A stretch of 53,635 nt of DNA, from positions 1 through 53,635 of the IMG/VR virus record IMGVR_UViG_3300027917_000057, one strand, 5' to 3'. Both the position numbers and the translations under genes were made by a program. Positions 32,662 through 40,700 of this stretch are shown here, in pieces. This DNA is from a virus. Position 1 is the stretch's first letter. Each line of letters starts with the position of its first letter. The notes below the pieces were generated by a model that was not told the origin of the DNA, did no database searches, and saw nothing but the letters and a program-made list of their open reading frames with translations.

Positions 32662-34031
32662 TAGGGCTCGTAGTCTGTCATCAAGTCTTTCACGGCTTCT
32701 GATTGTGACGGAGGCTTCTTCTTCTTTTTGCCCGCTGCCTCCTTGGTGTCGGCGTCGTCCTTGCGCATGGCCCTATCGGCCTCCTTCTGGGTGATCTCTT
32801 CGTCCTTCACTCCGAAGTTGATAGCCGGCACACCATAGATGCGAAAGCCGTTGAGCTTGAACCGCCTGGCCACGTTGCCCATGACCAGCGCGATGGTGTC
32901 GTCATCCTTTTCGTTGATGACGCGTATGAGATGAGTGCAGTCCTGCCCCAGCGAATCGCTGAATGCGATGTCTTCGGTGTTCGCGCCTTCATTCTGTGCG
33001 GCCTGCCGATTTGCCTGGACGGTCCCAATGACAGGGGTGTCGTAGTGCAGGATCATCTGCCGTAGGTCATTGGAGATATTCCGGACCCTGTCGTGCCGTT
33101 GCTTGGCGTGCTGCTGGTCCTTCATTAGGTAGAGGCCGTCGATGAACACTGCATCGGGCACGTACTTCTCCACCTTGCTCGAGAGCCACGCGACGGTGTC
33201 GTTTCCTCCTGGAGCATCTTTGGCTGAGAGGCATACGACCATGTGCGAGCTTCTGGCAGCCTGCAGAAAGTCCCTGATGTTGTAGACGGCCTCCCTCTCA
33301 TCCGGTACGAGACGGCCTGTAATGAACCTTTCGTAGTCCACCTGTGCAATGCAGCAGCCCACCCTCTCGAAGATTTCAATGGGTGGCATCTCTTTGGTAT
33401 AGATGAGGATGCGCTTGCCGTTCTCGAAGAACCAGGCGATGAGGAAGCACAGAATCCAACTCTTCATGCTCTTGGGCCGACCAAAAAACACGATGTAGTC
33501 GTGCTTCCGGATGCCCATAGTTTTGCGTTGGATGGGTGCCCAGGGCCACGGACAGACGGATACGTCTACCCCTGCGCCCACCATGTCCATCTCTTCAACG
33601 GCTGCACTGAAGCCGTCTGCAAAATGGACGTCGGTCTTCTTCGGGTTGCAGTCGTTCTGTAGGTCTGCTGCCTTTTGGTGCATCAAGGCTACAGCCCCCA
33701 TTGGGTCGGTCATCAGCATGTCGCCGAGCTCGACCAAGAGTTGCCTAGCCTGTGCTTTGATCCTGTTCGCCCTGACCTCCTGACACAGGGCTGCGAGAGT
33801 CATCCCCGGGTCATCGATGAGAGGGAAGTTGGGGTAGGCCTGAGCTAGTGCGCTGGGCCCCCACACCGCTCCCGCAGTAGAGGGTTGCTGGAAGTAGGCG
33901 AGCAGAGTGCCGTACATCGTTCGACCCTCTGCGGTAGTGAAGTCGGTATCTGTTATGCCCCACTCGATGACATCGCTGAGCTGGCCTGTACGGATGATAC
34001 GCGAGAGAAGCTGGTGCTCCCAGGAAGAGAT
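32661..34031 (-). CDS. DnaB-like replicative helicase (probable ATC start)
   Basis: RecA-fold helicase core with FFGRPKSMKSW (Walker A region), DAVFIDGLYLMKD (Walker B) and VIGTVQANRQ (sensor). The first ATG is 33917, giving 418 residues, with AGAGGG just upstream. However, the frame continues upstream as SSWEHQLLSRIIRTGQL and VIEWGITDTDFTTAEG, which looks like the natural N-terminus. It begins at ATC 34031, 8 nt after a strong AAGGAGG. No NTG codon lies between the in-frame TAG (34097-34095) and 33917. I annotate from 34031 (456 residues). The Walker A glycine before Lys is Met. It unwinds the fork with the coupled primase. Confidence 0.85.
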   Translation of the reverse strand: MSSWEHQLLSRIIRTGQLSDVIEWGITDTDFTTAEGRTMYGTLLAYFQQPSTAGAVWGPSALAQAYPNFPLIDDPGMTLAALCQEVRANRIKAQARQLLVELGDMLMTDPMGAVALMHQKAADLQNDCNPKKTDVHFADGFSAAVEEMDMVGAGVDVSVCPWPWAPIQRKTMGIRKHDYIVFFGRPKSMKSWILCFLIAWFFENGKRILIYTKEMPPIEIFERVGCCIAQVDYERFITGRLVPDEREAVYNIRDFLQAARSSHMVVCLSAKDAPGGNDTVAWLSSKVEKYVPDAVFIDGLYLMKDQQHAKQRHDRVRNISNDLRQMILHYDTPVIGTVQANRQAAQNEGANTEDIAFSDSLGQDCTHLIRVINEKDDDTIALVMGNVARRFKLNGFRIYGVPAINFGVKDEEITQKEADRAMRKDDADTKEAAGKKKKKPPSQSEAVKDLMTDYEP

Positions 34032-34054
34032 GTGGCTACCCTCCTTTCTGAGGC

Positions 34055-34087
34055 TCTTATGCCGGCACGACGAGGCAGTTTCGGGGC
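34055..34087 (-). promoter_or_regulatory. Candidate phage promoter (GGCATAAGA) before helicase
   Basis: GGCATAAGA (34063-34055) lies 9 nt before the AAGGAGG ribosome site of the helicase. Thirteen bases upstream is GCCCCGAAACT (34087-34077), a weak relative of the GCCGCAAGAA found at the same spacing at 39152-39121 and 50498-50467. It follows a hairpin that would end the previous unit. Confidence 0.5.
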
Positions 34088-34132
34088 TAGCAAACTAGAC
34101 CCCGAATGCGCCCACATCAAAGGGTTTGGTGG

Positions 34133-34154
34133 GCTGCCCAACGGCTTGGGCAGC
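34133..34154 (-). terminator. Intergenic hairpin ending the upstream unit
   Basis: GCTGCCCAA (34133-34141), CGGC loop, TTGGGCAGC (34146-34154): perfect 9-bp stem in the 140-nt gap between the gene ending at 34171 and the helicase. No T-run is present. Together with the promoter-like motif downstream it marks a transcription-unit border. Confidence 0.5.
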
Positions 34155-34170
34155 AGTTATCGGGCCACCC

Positions 34171-34494
34171 CTACATCTGGGGGGCGTCTGGTGTGCCGCC
34201 GGCTACGAACTCTCCGAGTCCGCCGGAGGGAGCACTGCTCTCTTCACGGTGGGTAACCCCGGTGGTCATCGCCACATTCGCTATATCCTTCTCCATGCAG
34301 CGCACGAGTGCGGATAGGGCCACTGCGGTCTCGGCTGACCACACTACGCCGCCAGCCGGGACCCAGGCTCGCGTGTCTCCGATGGTCGGGTCCACCAGGG
34401 CGGCCAGTACGTTGACGTGCATGGGTTGCCGCATGAAGTCGAACTGCATCTGAGCAATTCGGAGCTCTCCCTCTTTCAGCGTTCCTTTGATCAT
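34171..34494 (-). CDS. Hypothetical protein of the replication block
   Basis: 107 residues, with its start overlapping the previous stop by one base. Mixed alpha/beta N-terminus (LRIAQMQFDFMRQPMHVNVL), then TRAWVPAGGVVWSAETAVAL and a disordered Gly/Pro tail. No motif or membrane segment recognised. Last gene before the hairpin at 34133-34154. Confidence 0.55.
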   Translation of the reverse strand: MIKGTLKEGELRIAQMQFDFMRQPMHVNVLAALVDPTIGDTRAWVPAGGVVWSAETAVALSALVRCMEKDIANVAMTTGVTHREESSAPSGGLGEFVAGGTPDAPQM

Positions 34495-34823
34495 CAGTAG
34501 GGTCTTTCAAGTGCTGGAATCCCGATTGTATCGCTAGCCTCGTTGACCATCTCTAGGGCTTTCAGAAATCCGGCTTCGGTAGCCATTTGGATGTGCTGCT
34601 CGGTCTGTGGGCACGCGATGCTGACGAGCACTGAAACCTTTCCCTGTCCGTAGTCCAGGGAGTTGCTGGCCGTTACGTTGACGCGCGCTGGTTCGTATCC
34701 TGCTTCCTTCCAGGCGTGCGCTTGCTGGGCAAGGGCCGCGAAGGGGTCTCCGTTCAGGAGGCCCTCCTCTCTGGTCATGCCGTTGTGCTGCACAACCTTC
34801 TCCCACGTGCTGGGCGAGATCAT
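34494..34823 (-). CDS. Hypothetical protein of the replication block
   Basis: 109 residues from ATG 34823, chosen because it forms an ATGA overlap with the previous gene; an earlier start at 34856 would add a Gly-rich stretch. It has a helix (NGDPFAALAQQAHAWKEAG) and a strand series (ARVNVTASNSLDYGQGKVSV), then a C-terminal helix (GFLKALEMVNEASD). The strand-helix layout resembles small DNA- or protein-binding modules, but no family is recognised. Confidence 0.6.
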   Translation of the reverse strand: MISPSTWEKVVQHNGMTREEGLLNGDPFAALAQQAHAWKEAGYEPARVNVTASNSLDYGQGKVSVLVSIACPQTEQHIQMATEAGFLKALEMVNEASDTIGIPALERPY

Positions 34824-35257
34824 ACGGCCACCACCACCGCTGGCGGAACGTGCCACCTAGTCTCGACCGTAGCGCAATCGTCCACCAGCTCCTGAGAAAC
34901 GAGACCTTTGGTGATGGCTATCTCCAGCGCCTTGCTATCTCCACCCGCCTCCTTCTTGTTTTTGACCCAGCCTCCAATTTCTAGGAAGCGGTCTCGGCCT
35001 ACAGAGGTCAGTAGCTTCTTCCAGTCGTACTTCTTGAAGGACTGGTAGGCATCGAAGTCACCGCACTTAACGCCTTCGGCGCGGACTGCCTTTTCGGCTG
35101 CTTCCCTCTTCTGGTTGTAGTCGTCAACCAGTGCGTCGTAGTGCTGGAAGAACTCAGGGTTTGCGTCTCTGAACGCCTGTAGCATCTCTTTGGACTGCTG
35201 AAACTCAGCGACCTCGGGGATCTCTTCTGGCTGCTTAGTCTGAATCGGAACCTGCAT
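34820..35257 (-). CDS. Helical hypothetical protein
   Basis: 145 residues, mostly helical and charged (SKEMLQAFRDANPEFFQHYD, NQKREAAEKAVRAEG). A second part reads FLEIGGWVKNKKEAGGD, followed by DCATVETRWHVPP. It overlaps the uracil-DNA glycosylase gene by 23 nt and the next gene by 4 nt. No domain recognised. A role in DNA metabolism is suggested only by neighbours. Confidence 0.6.
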   Translation of the reverse strand: MQVPIQTKQPEEIPEVAEFQQSKEMLQAFRDANPEFFQHYDALVDDYNQKREAAEKAVRAEGVKCGDFDAYQSFKKYDWKKLLTSVGRDRFLEIGGWVKNKKEAGGDSKALEIAITKGLVSQELVDDCATVETRWHVPPAVVVAV

Positions 35258-36107
35258 CCTGTGCCTCGTAGATGTCGTCTTCTGTGATCAAGTTCTCTAC
35301 GATGTTTTCTCCACTGACCTCTTGCAGGTAGCGGGAGTACATGTCGTAGACCTTCTTCATGCCTGTAGCAAAAAGATGACGAGGAGAACCTGGCCTCCTG
35401 TCCTTTGCGTGGTCCATCACATGGGTGGGATGGTAGAGCGCGATGAGCGGGTAGGTTACGGCGTTCGGCTCATAGGGTTGGATGAGCTGCCGGTTGTCCT
35501 TCGGCCCAACCCAGCGGGCCCACTTGTGCCCTACTGTAGTAAGGGACGGTCGGAAGGTAGCTCCGGGGACCTCCACTGTTTTGAGTAAGCCGCTGTCCTT
35601 CTGCAAAGTCACCGGGGTACGCAGTAGTGCCTCGGCGGCGCGTGCGCCAAGCGCGACAATCAGGATGGGGTCTACGAGGTAGATCTGCTCCATCAACCGC
35701 GCACGGCACGCATCGATCTGCAGTTGGTTCGGCGGTGCGTCTTTTCTCTGCTGTAGCTTGCTGCGGTACTCGAGTCGTGGGGAACCGTCAGGGTTGAACA
35801 CGTACTGCCAACTCCGACAGCACACCACGTTTGTCAGGTAGTAGCGCTTAAACCCTAGAACTGAAATCGTGCTGCGCAGGAAGTCTCCGCTGCGCCCGAC
35901 GAAAGGGCTGCCCTCTGTCTCTTCATCCCTGCCCGGCCCCTCACCAATGAACATGACCCCATGTGGGGTCCCTTCGCCGAACACGAAGGAACCCTCAATG
36001 GCGTCCCTCATCTGCCCTAGGTCACAGGCCTGGCAAGAGCTCCACTCCTGCTGAAGAACTGCCAGGGATTTCCTGGCGTCAGGACGTAGGGGGTTTGAAC
36101 CCTCCAT
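35235..36107 (-). CDS. Family 4-type uracil-DNA glycosylase
   Basis: 290 residues. Fe-S cysteines start with SCQACDL (Cys25, Cys28), with further Cys at 96-97 and near 132. Motif A is GEGPGRDEE (55-63), followed by SPFVGRSGDFL (67-77) and LTNVVCCRSW. The C-terminal catalytic-side motif is LYHPTHV near residue 226. Family-4 enzymes excise uracil from DNA using a 4Fe-4S-stabilised fold. An insertion of about 60 residues (VFNPDGSPRLEYRSKLQQRK, and a later loop) makes it longer than the usual 200. It likely repairs deaminated phage DNA. It overlaps both neighbours. Confidence 0.88.
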   Translation of the reverse strand: MEGSNPLRPDARKSLAVLQQEWSSCQACDLGQMRDAIEGSFVFGEGTPHGVMFIGEGPGRDEETEGSPFVGRSGDFLRSTISVLGFKRYYLTNVVCCRSWQYVFNPDGSPRLEYRSKLQQRKDAPPNQLQIDACRARLMEQIYLVDPILIVALGARAAEALLRTPVTLQKDSGLLKTVEVPGATFRPSLTTVGHKWARWVGPKDNRQLIQPYEPNAVTYPLIALYHPTHVMDHAKDRRPGSPRHLFATGMKKVYDMYSRYLQEVSGENIVENLITEDDIYEAQDAGSDSD

Positions 36108-36510
36108 TGTAGTTACCTCCTCTAGGTATCTCGGTCGCTAGCGTTATGCCAGCACGGGCCGCTTTTGCGCGTTGGATCTCCTCGGTCTTGGCAGCGCGTG
36201 CCCCGTTGTACTTCAGCCTCTCGTCTGGGGTCATATCGCTGAAGAGCCGGAGAACGTGGATCTGCAGGAGAACCTCGACGAAGTCTTCGGCCCCATCAAT
36301 CAGGCACGGTAGGGAGATGGGGCTGGTAGCGACCCCCTGCGGGGTAGGTACGGCAACGATGGAAGGCCTGAGCTCAAAGCATTCGGTCATTCGACAGACG
36401 TCCCCGGGCTTGGCGTTGGCAGGAACCTTCCCGATGAAACGGGTACCTCCTGAGTGAACTATTGCGAGAACAGGTGCGTCAGGCTGGTTGGTGCTTGTCG
36501 GTTTGTCCAT
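36079..36510 (-). CDS. Hypothetical protein between helicase and glycosylase
   Basis: 143 residues from ATG 36510 (MDKPTSTNQ); earlier in-frame codons would overlap the helicase further. The core contains LAIVHSGGTRFIGKVP, then VCRMTECFELRPSIVAVP and a helix FVEVLLQIHVLRLFSDM. The C-terminus is a charged helix and a disordered Gly/Asn tail. The SH3-like N-terminal strands suggest a small adaptor, but no family is recognised. It overlaps both neighbours, as is usual in this operon. Confidence 0.6.
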   Translation of the reverse strand: MDKPTSTNQPDAPVLAIVHSGGTRFIGKVPANAKPGDVCRMTECFELRPSIVAVPTPQGVATSPISLPCLIDGAEDFVEVLLQIHVLRLFSDMTPDERLKYNGARAAKTEEIQRAKAARAGITLATEIPRGGNYNGGFKPPTS

Positions 36511-38231
36511 GTCTGTGGGTGGTTGATGAGGATTGGCTCGTACGGTCCTCCCTCCTCCTTGGGCCAAGACCGCAGGTGGTACTGAAGCTTCTTGCTCATT
36601 CCGATGCACTGCCCGACGTTGTCTACCAGAGCAACGATTAGCGGGCTCTTCTTTCCTGGCATGGGTCGAGTCGGACGGCCCATGAGCTGCTGAAGACTGT
36701 TGCCACTTGAGAAAAGGGAGGACAGCACGATGGTGTCCAACTCCTGGCAGTCCAGGCCCTCTTTACCGTACTTTGTGATGGCGAAGTTCAGCATTTTGTT
36801 GTCGAGGAAGGAGTGGCGGACTTTGGGGGGCACTCCGTGGATTAGGAATCCTACGTCCGCGTTCTGCTGTAGGGCGGTCTCGATGTACTTCCTTTGCCTC
36901 CGCTCCATCTCATTCAGCAGCTTCTTGTGCACCTCGAACTGGCGGAAGGTCTGGCGAACCAGGTCGAGCTCTGCTTGGAGAAGTGCCAGGTCTGGGCTGC
37001 CTGGGTTCTTCAGCTTCTGACGCTCTATTTGCTTCTCGAGCTTTCCTTGTAGCACCCCCAGCTGGTGGACCTCTTTATCAGTCAGCTTCTTGGGGTTCAG
37101 GGTCTCCCCGATGTCTGCGATCGTGGGCTGGGGGATGTCAGTGTAGAGCGTGGGCATGCCCGCCCAGATGGCGTAGAGATTCACCACTTCCGCTACACTA
37201 TCGGAGAGGACAAGAACCCTCCTGCCGTACGCTCTGGCTTCTGCGCAGATGTCTACTATGGCCTGAAGTCGCGGTGCCCACTGGCCGAAGTAGGAGTACA
37301 CCTTCTTGAGGTGTACTTCCTGGTTTGAGTCCAGAACCTGCGCTGCTACGACGGGGTCAGCTGCGTTCACCGCCAACCCTGTCCAGAAGAAGGCGAAGGT
37401 AGGCCTGAGCATGGGTGTCAGGTCCTTGTAGAGGACCTTGCCGATGTGCGCGTCTGCAATCACGTGCATACCGTCATCACGGGTGGGGGTTGCAGTTAGC
37501 GAGTAGCGGTTTCCGTAGAACAGGTCTGCAGTCTTGGCGAACGTCGGTGCACTGACATGGTGGCCCTCATCCCAGAACACCTGACCGAACCATCTTCTTA
37601 CCTCCTCGGGCATTGTCTCCGACCAGTTCGCTACGGAGTGGTAGGTGGCGAGTACTAGTGGCTTCTGCCACTCCTTCTTTCCAGCCTCTAGGAACCCGAT
37701 GCCACCAGGGATGTCTAGAAGATCCTCGGCTTCCTTTGCCCATTGGTAGAGTAGGTTGGTGTTATCCAGCATCACCAGAGCTGGGGTTTGACCCCGTGCG
37801 ATTTTCTCTAGAGCAATGACCGTCTTTCCCCGTCCGCAGGCCAGCTGCAGGATGCCCGTTGGCTGCTGCATGAGAGCTGCTAGCGACCGGCTCTGTACGT
37901 CACGACCTGTGGGCAGAAGCTGGATCTGCCCTCCGAGCTCCTGTGGCAGATGATCTAGTCGTATCCTGCTTTTGAAGTCGACGTGGGTGTACCTCCTGGG
38001 ACGGCAATCCACCACGGGGAAGGGGAGTTCCGAAGGTGTCCAGAAAGCTCTAGGAAGAAGCATGTGGTGCTCCGCTTCTTTCCACAGGTAGATAAAGCGG
38101 GTGTGCCCTCCATACGACTGTATCTCGTACGTGAGCGCTCGTTTGGTTCCCTCCACATCGATGAAGGGTCGGGGTACCCAGAGATAGGTGTCCAGGTACC
38201 CCTTGTCCGGCTGCCGTACAATGACCCTCAT
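36459..38231 (-). CDS. SF2 helicase (UvsW/XPB-like)
   Basis: 590 residues. Motif I GILQLACGRGKT (126-137), motif II DEGH (221-224), motif III SLTATPTR (244-251) and motif VI-like QQLMGRPTRPMPGKK near 535 are present. The C-terminal RecA-like lobe contains a long coiled coil (about 385-465, KLEKQIERQKLK and VHKKLLNEMERRQRK) inserted before motif V (GKEGLDCQELDTIVLSS). This pattern fits DNA-remodelling helicases such as UvsW. It likely handles stalled forks or branch migration with the RecA- and RusA-like proteins. It begins 6 nt after the zinc-ribbon gene. Confidence 0.88.
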   Translation of the reverse strand: MRVIVRQPDKGYLDTYLWVPRPFIDVEGTKRALTYEIQSYGGHTRFIYLWKEAEHHMLLPRAFWTPSELPFPVVDCRPRRYTHVDFKSRIRLDHLPQELGGQIQLLPTGRDVQSRSLAALMQQPTGILQLACGRGKTVIALEKIARGQTPALVMLDNTNLLYQWAKEAEDLLDIPGGIGFLEAGKKEWQKPLVLATYHSVANWSETMPEEVRRWFGQVFWDEGHHVSAPTFAKTADLFYGNRYSLTATPTRDDGMHVIADAHIGKVLYKDLTPMLRPTFAFFWTGLAVNAADPVVAAQVLDSNQEVHLKKVYSYFGQWAPRLQAIVDICAEARAYGRRVLVLSDSVAEVVNLYAIWAGMPTLYTDIPQPTIADIGETLNPKKLTDKEVHQLGVLQGKLEKQIERQKLKNPGSPDLALLQAELDLVRQTFRQFEVHKKLLNEMERRQRKYIETALQQNADVGFLIHGVPPKVRHSFLDNKMLNFAITKYGKEGLDCQELDTIVLSSLFSSGNSLQQLMGRPTRPMPGKKSPLIVALVDNVGQCIGMSKKLQYHLRSWPKEEGGPYEPILINHPQTWTNRQAPTSLTHLFSQ

Positions 38232-38237
38232 TCGTTC

Positions 38238-39080
38238 CTACTCCGACCACCAGGGAACGTGGTCCATCATGTTTGCTGCGCTCAGGAAGCCATACTTGAG
38301 CATGGACCTGCCGACACTACCTATGAACCGCTTGAAGTAGGGCAGGGTTGCAGGCTCGGGTACGGTCATCACTGCGAGTACTTGTGTCCCAGGCTGTACT
38401 ACGTTCTGAGGGACCAAGGCAGGGATCTGTGCTTGCTCTGGCGGTACCATCATCACCATCATGGGCTGCCCGTTGTAGTGTGTTTGGTACATCATGGGCT
38501 GGACCTGCCCTGGAGTTGCTGTTGCTACCTGAATAGGCTGAGTGTGCATCTGGGGGATGACCGGACCTGGCAAGGAGGGCGGCCTTACCTGAACGCTCCT
38601 TTGGGCTACCGGAACGTGCGGCTGAATGCTTGAGGGTTGTGCCAGCGTCAGCGTCTTCCTGGAACCGTCTGGCATTGGGACGGTTACGCTGGGGGTGTAG
38701 GGCACGGCAACGGGTTGCGGTTGTACCTGCGGGGGCACCTGCGGTGCCTGCGGTGCCTGCGGCAGCTGAAGAGGAACAGGCTGCCCCTGCTGGATCACGG
38801 GTAGGAATGACTGAGGGAGCCCTTGTATTTTCTGCCGGTTCATCTCGGCGGCACAGGGTTGGTACACACCACACTGGGGACGTTTGTGGCTACTGCCGTC
38901 CCAAAATGTCTTGTCGTTTCCTCCCACGCACTTGACGTTGTGCGCCTCCCATTTCTCTCCGAAGCAAGACGGCCCTTCCCAGCCGCAGGTAGAGCAGACC
39001 GTTCTGTTTCTGCCCTCTCGATCTGCACGATCCATTATCTGGGCCGCAATCTGCCCGCACTTCGGACACTGTTTAACCAT
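38238..39080 (-). CDS. Zinc-ribbon protein with long Pro/Gln/Met-rich region
   Basis: 280 residues, first gene of the operon. N-terminal zinc ribbon: CPKCG at 5-9 and CSTCGWEG at 29-36, plus further Cys at 39, 51, 70 and 76. Residues about 85-240 are low complexity (LPQAPQAPQVPPQVQPQP). The last 40 residues are an ordered amphipathic segment (YFKRFIGSVGRSMLKYGFL). The leader holds a small hairpin (GGAGC GTA GCTCC) just before AGGAGG. Possibly a DNA- or RNA polymerase-binding regulator; function unknown. Confidence 0.65.
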   Translation of the reverse strand: MVKQCPKCGQIAAQIMDRADREGRNRTVCSTCGWEGPSCFGEKWEAHNVKCVGGNDKTFWDGSSHKRPQCGVYQPCAAEMNRQKIQGLPQSFLPVIQQGQPVPLQLPQAPQAPQVPPQVQPQPVAVPYTPSVTVPMPDGSRKTLTLAQPSSIQPHVPVAQRSVQVRPPSLPGPVIPQMHTQPIQVATATPGQVQPMMYQTHYNGQPMMVMMVPPEQAQIPALVPQNVVQPGTQVLAVMTVPEPATLPYFKRFIGSVGRSMLKYGFLSAANMMDHVPWWSE

Positions 39081-39120
39081 GTGACCTCCTGGAGCTACGC
39101 TCCGGTTTCTCTCTCAGATC

Positions 39121-39152
39121 TCTTATGCCTGTGCAATTCCCTTTCTTGCGGC
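39121..39152 (-). promoter_or_regulatory. Candidate phage promoter of the replication operon
   Basis: On the - strand GCCGCAAGAA (39152-39143), 13 nt, then GGCATAAGA (39129-39121). The identical 10-mer, spacing and 9-mer occur at 50498-50467. It lies 40 nt before ATG 39080, and no other gene start is near on this strand. Confidence 0.6.
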
Positions 39153-39165
39153 GCACAGGCTACTC

Positions 39166-39194
39166 TTGCAGGAAGAATCCCGAGCGGTTACGCT
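39166..39194 (+). promoter_or_regulatory. Candidate + strand divergent promoter
   Basis: TTGCAG (39166-39171), 17 nt, TACGCT (39189-39194), then exactly 15 nt to ATG 39210. The RNA polymerase gene at 50537 has TTGCGG, 18 nt, TACGCT and the same 15 nt to ATG. Both pairs diverge from a GGCATAAGA-type promoter. Confidence 0.5.
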
Positions 39195-39209
39195 GCCCAC
39201 GAGGAGAAA

Positions 39210-39581
39210 ATGGAGAAGCTCAGCGGTCTAGTTTTGGACTACTTCGACGATCCTCGTGGCGAGGTGATCAAGCAGGTCTTCCCGACTTTCGAGGATGTAC
39301 CCGAAGTCATCAAAGAGGCCATGCCGATGTCGTCAGTAGACTTGTCGAAGCTGCCTGACGATGTCTTCGCTCTGGTTCTTCACGACGAGGACACCGTTCT
39401 TCGGAAGTACGCCTGCATCGACGAAGGCAATACCTGTCTTCACATAGAGTACTTCGTGAAGACCGCCCACAAGCTTCCGGTGGAGGCGCAGAAGACCGCC
39501 GCCCAGAACCTCCTCACGGCCTGTTCTTGGTACAACATCGACCCTCCCAGAGAGCTGACTCAGATTCTGGAGCAGGAGTGA
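39210..39581 (+). CDS. Virion-block protein, module family X
   Basis: 123 residues from ATG 39210 (GAGGAG 3 nt before, close). It has two recognisable blocks: SKLPDDVFALVLHDED (about 52-67), then IEYFVKTAHKLPVEAQKTAA and LTACSWYNIDPP (about 85-118). Both blocks recur in the next protein but in the reverse order. All helical, no membrane segment. TGATG coupling to the next gene. Unrecognised family, likely a head-associated protein because the portal gene follows in this block. Confidence 0.6.
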   Translation: MEKLSGLVLDYFDDPRGEVIKQVFPTFEDVPEVIKEAMPMSSVDLSKLPDDVFALVLHDEDTVLRKYACIDEGNTCLHIEYFVKTAHKLPVEAQKTAAQNLLTACSWYNIDPPRELTQILEQE

Positions 39582-40699
39582 TGCCCGAAGTCACCCGGAA
39601 GCAACAGCTCTGGAAGACCTCCGGCGGTTGTATTACTGAGAAGGAGTCGGAGGTGGTCGGTACGTGGGACCAACCCCTGCAAGCGGCTCCTAGTAAGGTT
39701 CGACCGAACGAGAAGCCGAAACCCCTGTCCGCGATCCCCAAGGTAGGGTCTCTGCGGGAGACCTTTGGGTGGGAGGAGAAGATGGCGTCAGTGCAGCAAC
39801 CCAGTGCAGACGACGAGCTCGAGGCGATGTTCAAGGAAGCAGCCGGTAGTGACCGAGAGACCCAGGGCGTAGAGCCCGATACGAACATCAAGACCGAGCA
39901 CAAGGAGCAGCCCGCTTCTTTGCCGCAGAACAAGAAGGTGTTGGAGCCCCACGTCGACGTGAGCCGCAACAACCCTCCGAAGCTCGTCAAGGAGAAGACG
40001 GCGCAGCACTACGCCATGCCCAGCTTGTGCCGGTATCCTCTAGATGGGTTCCATCAGGTCAAGCAGGCCAGCGCCTACTTCGACGAGTTCTGGAAGGAGA
40101 TGGAGCCGGAGGACCGTCGAGAGTTTGCTCTTCATCTGGTCAAGCGCGCCAGCGTGTTGGGCATGCCTGTCAGCGACACCGCCGAGCACTACGGCGCACC
40201 TGGGTACGCTCCGCGTATCCACACCTTGACGGAGCTTGCGGCTAGAGAGGACTTGGTCAAAGAGGCGGCTCATCAGGACCTCTACTTGGCCCTCAGAGAG
40301 CAGCTGGGGGTTCTTCCACCAGACGTCTTCGCCCACACTCTGCACGAGATCGACAAGGCGGCGGGGATCGACGAGGCTTACGGCAAGGACTGCATGGACC
40401 CTTGGTACACGACGTTCGGTACCGAGAAGGTAGCTGCCGGGGCTGGAGCCGAGGGAAAGACCGTAGACCCCAAGGATGCTGTCATCATAGGTGCCGAGTA
40501 CATGAACATCTCCGATCTGGTGGAGTTTGCGCACGCGCGTGCTCCGATGGTTGAGATGCGGTTCGGCGAGGACTTCGCCAAGGAGCTGCGGGAAGATCCA
40601 GCCGGCATCTTCGACACGCTGCCGAGGGACCAGAAGATCGTACTGATGCGGATGGTCAACAACTCTCACAGCTCGACTCAGGGAGCCTCGACGTCGTGA
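39581..40699 (+). CDS. Virion-block protein, module family X (large form)
   Basis: 372 residues from ATG 39581. Residues 1-140 are disordered and charged. An ordered part follows: SLCRYPLDGFHQVKQASAYF, then EDRREFALHLVKRASVLGM, then PPDVFAHTLHEIDKAAGID and YGKDCMDPWYTTFG. It ends with a helical domain (MNISDLVEFAHARAPMVEMR). It shares the YF-helix and DVFAxxLH blocks with the preceding gene. It may be a head or internal virion component. Family not recognised. Confidence 0.65.
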   Translation: MPEVTRKQQLWKTSGGCITEKESEVVGTWDQPLQAAPSKVRPNEKPKPLSAIPKVGSLRETFGWEEKMASVQQPSADDELEAMFKEAAGSDRETQGVEPDTNIKTEHKEQPASLPQNKKVLEPHVDVSRNNPPKLVKEKTAQHYAMPSLCRYPLDGFHQVKQASAYFDEFWKEMEPEDRREFALHLVKRASVLGMPVSDTAEHYGAPGYAPRIHTLTELAAREDLVKEAAHQDLYLALREQLGVLPPDVFAHTLHEIDKAAGIDEAYGKDCMDPWYTTFGTEKVAAGAGAEGKTVDPKDAVIIGAEYMNISDLVEFAHARAPMVEMRFGEDFAKELREDPAGIFDTLPRDQKIVLMRMVNNSHSSTQGASTS

Positions 40700-40700
40700 C

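Noticed and set aside
39146-39151. TTGCGG at 39146 as the -35 of the + strand promoter, as at 50492
   Set aside because: The spacing to TACGCT at 39189 would be 37 nt, too long. TTGCAG at 39166 gives 17 nt.
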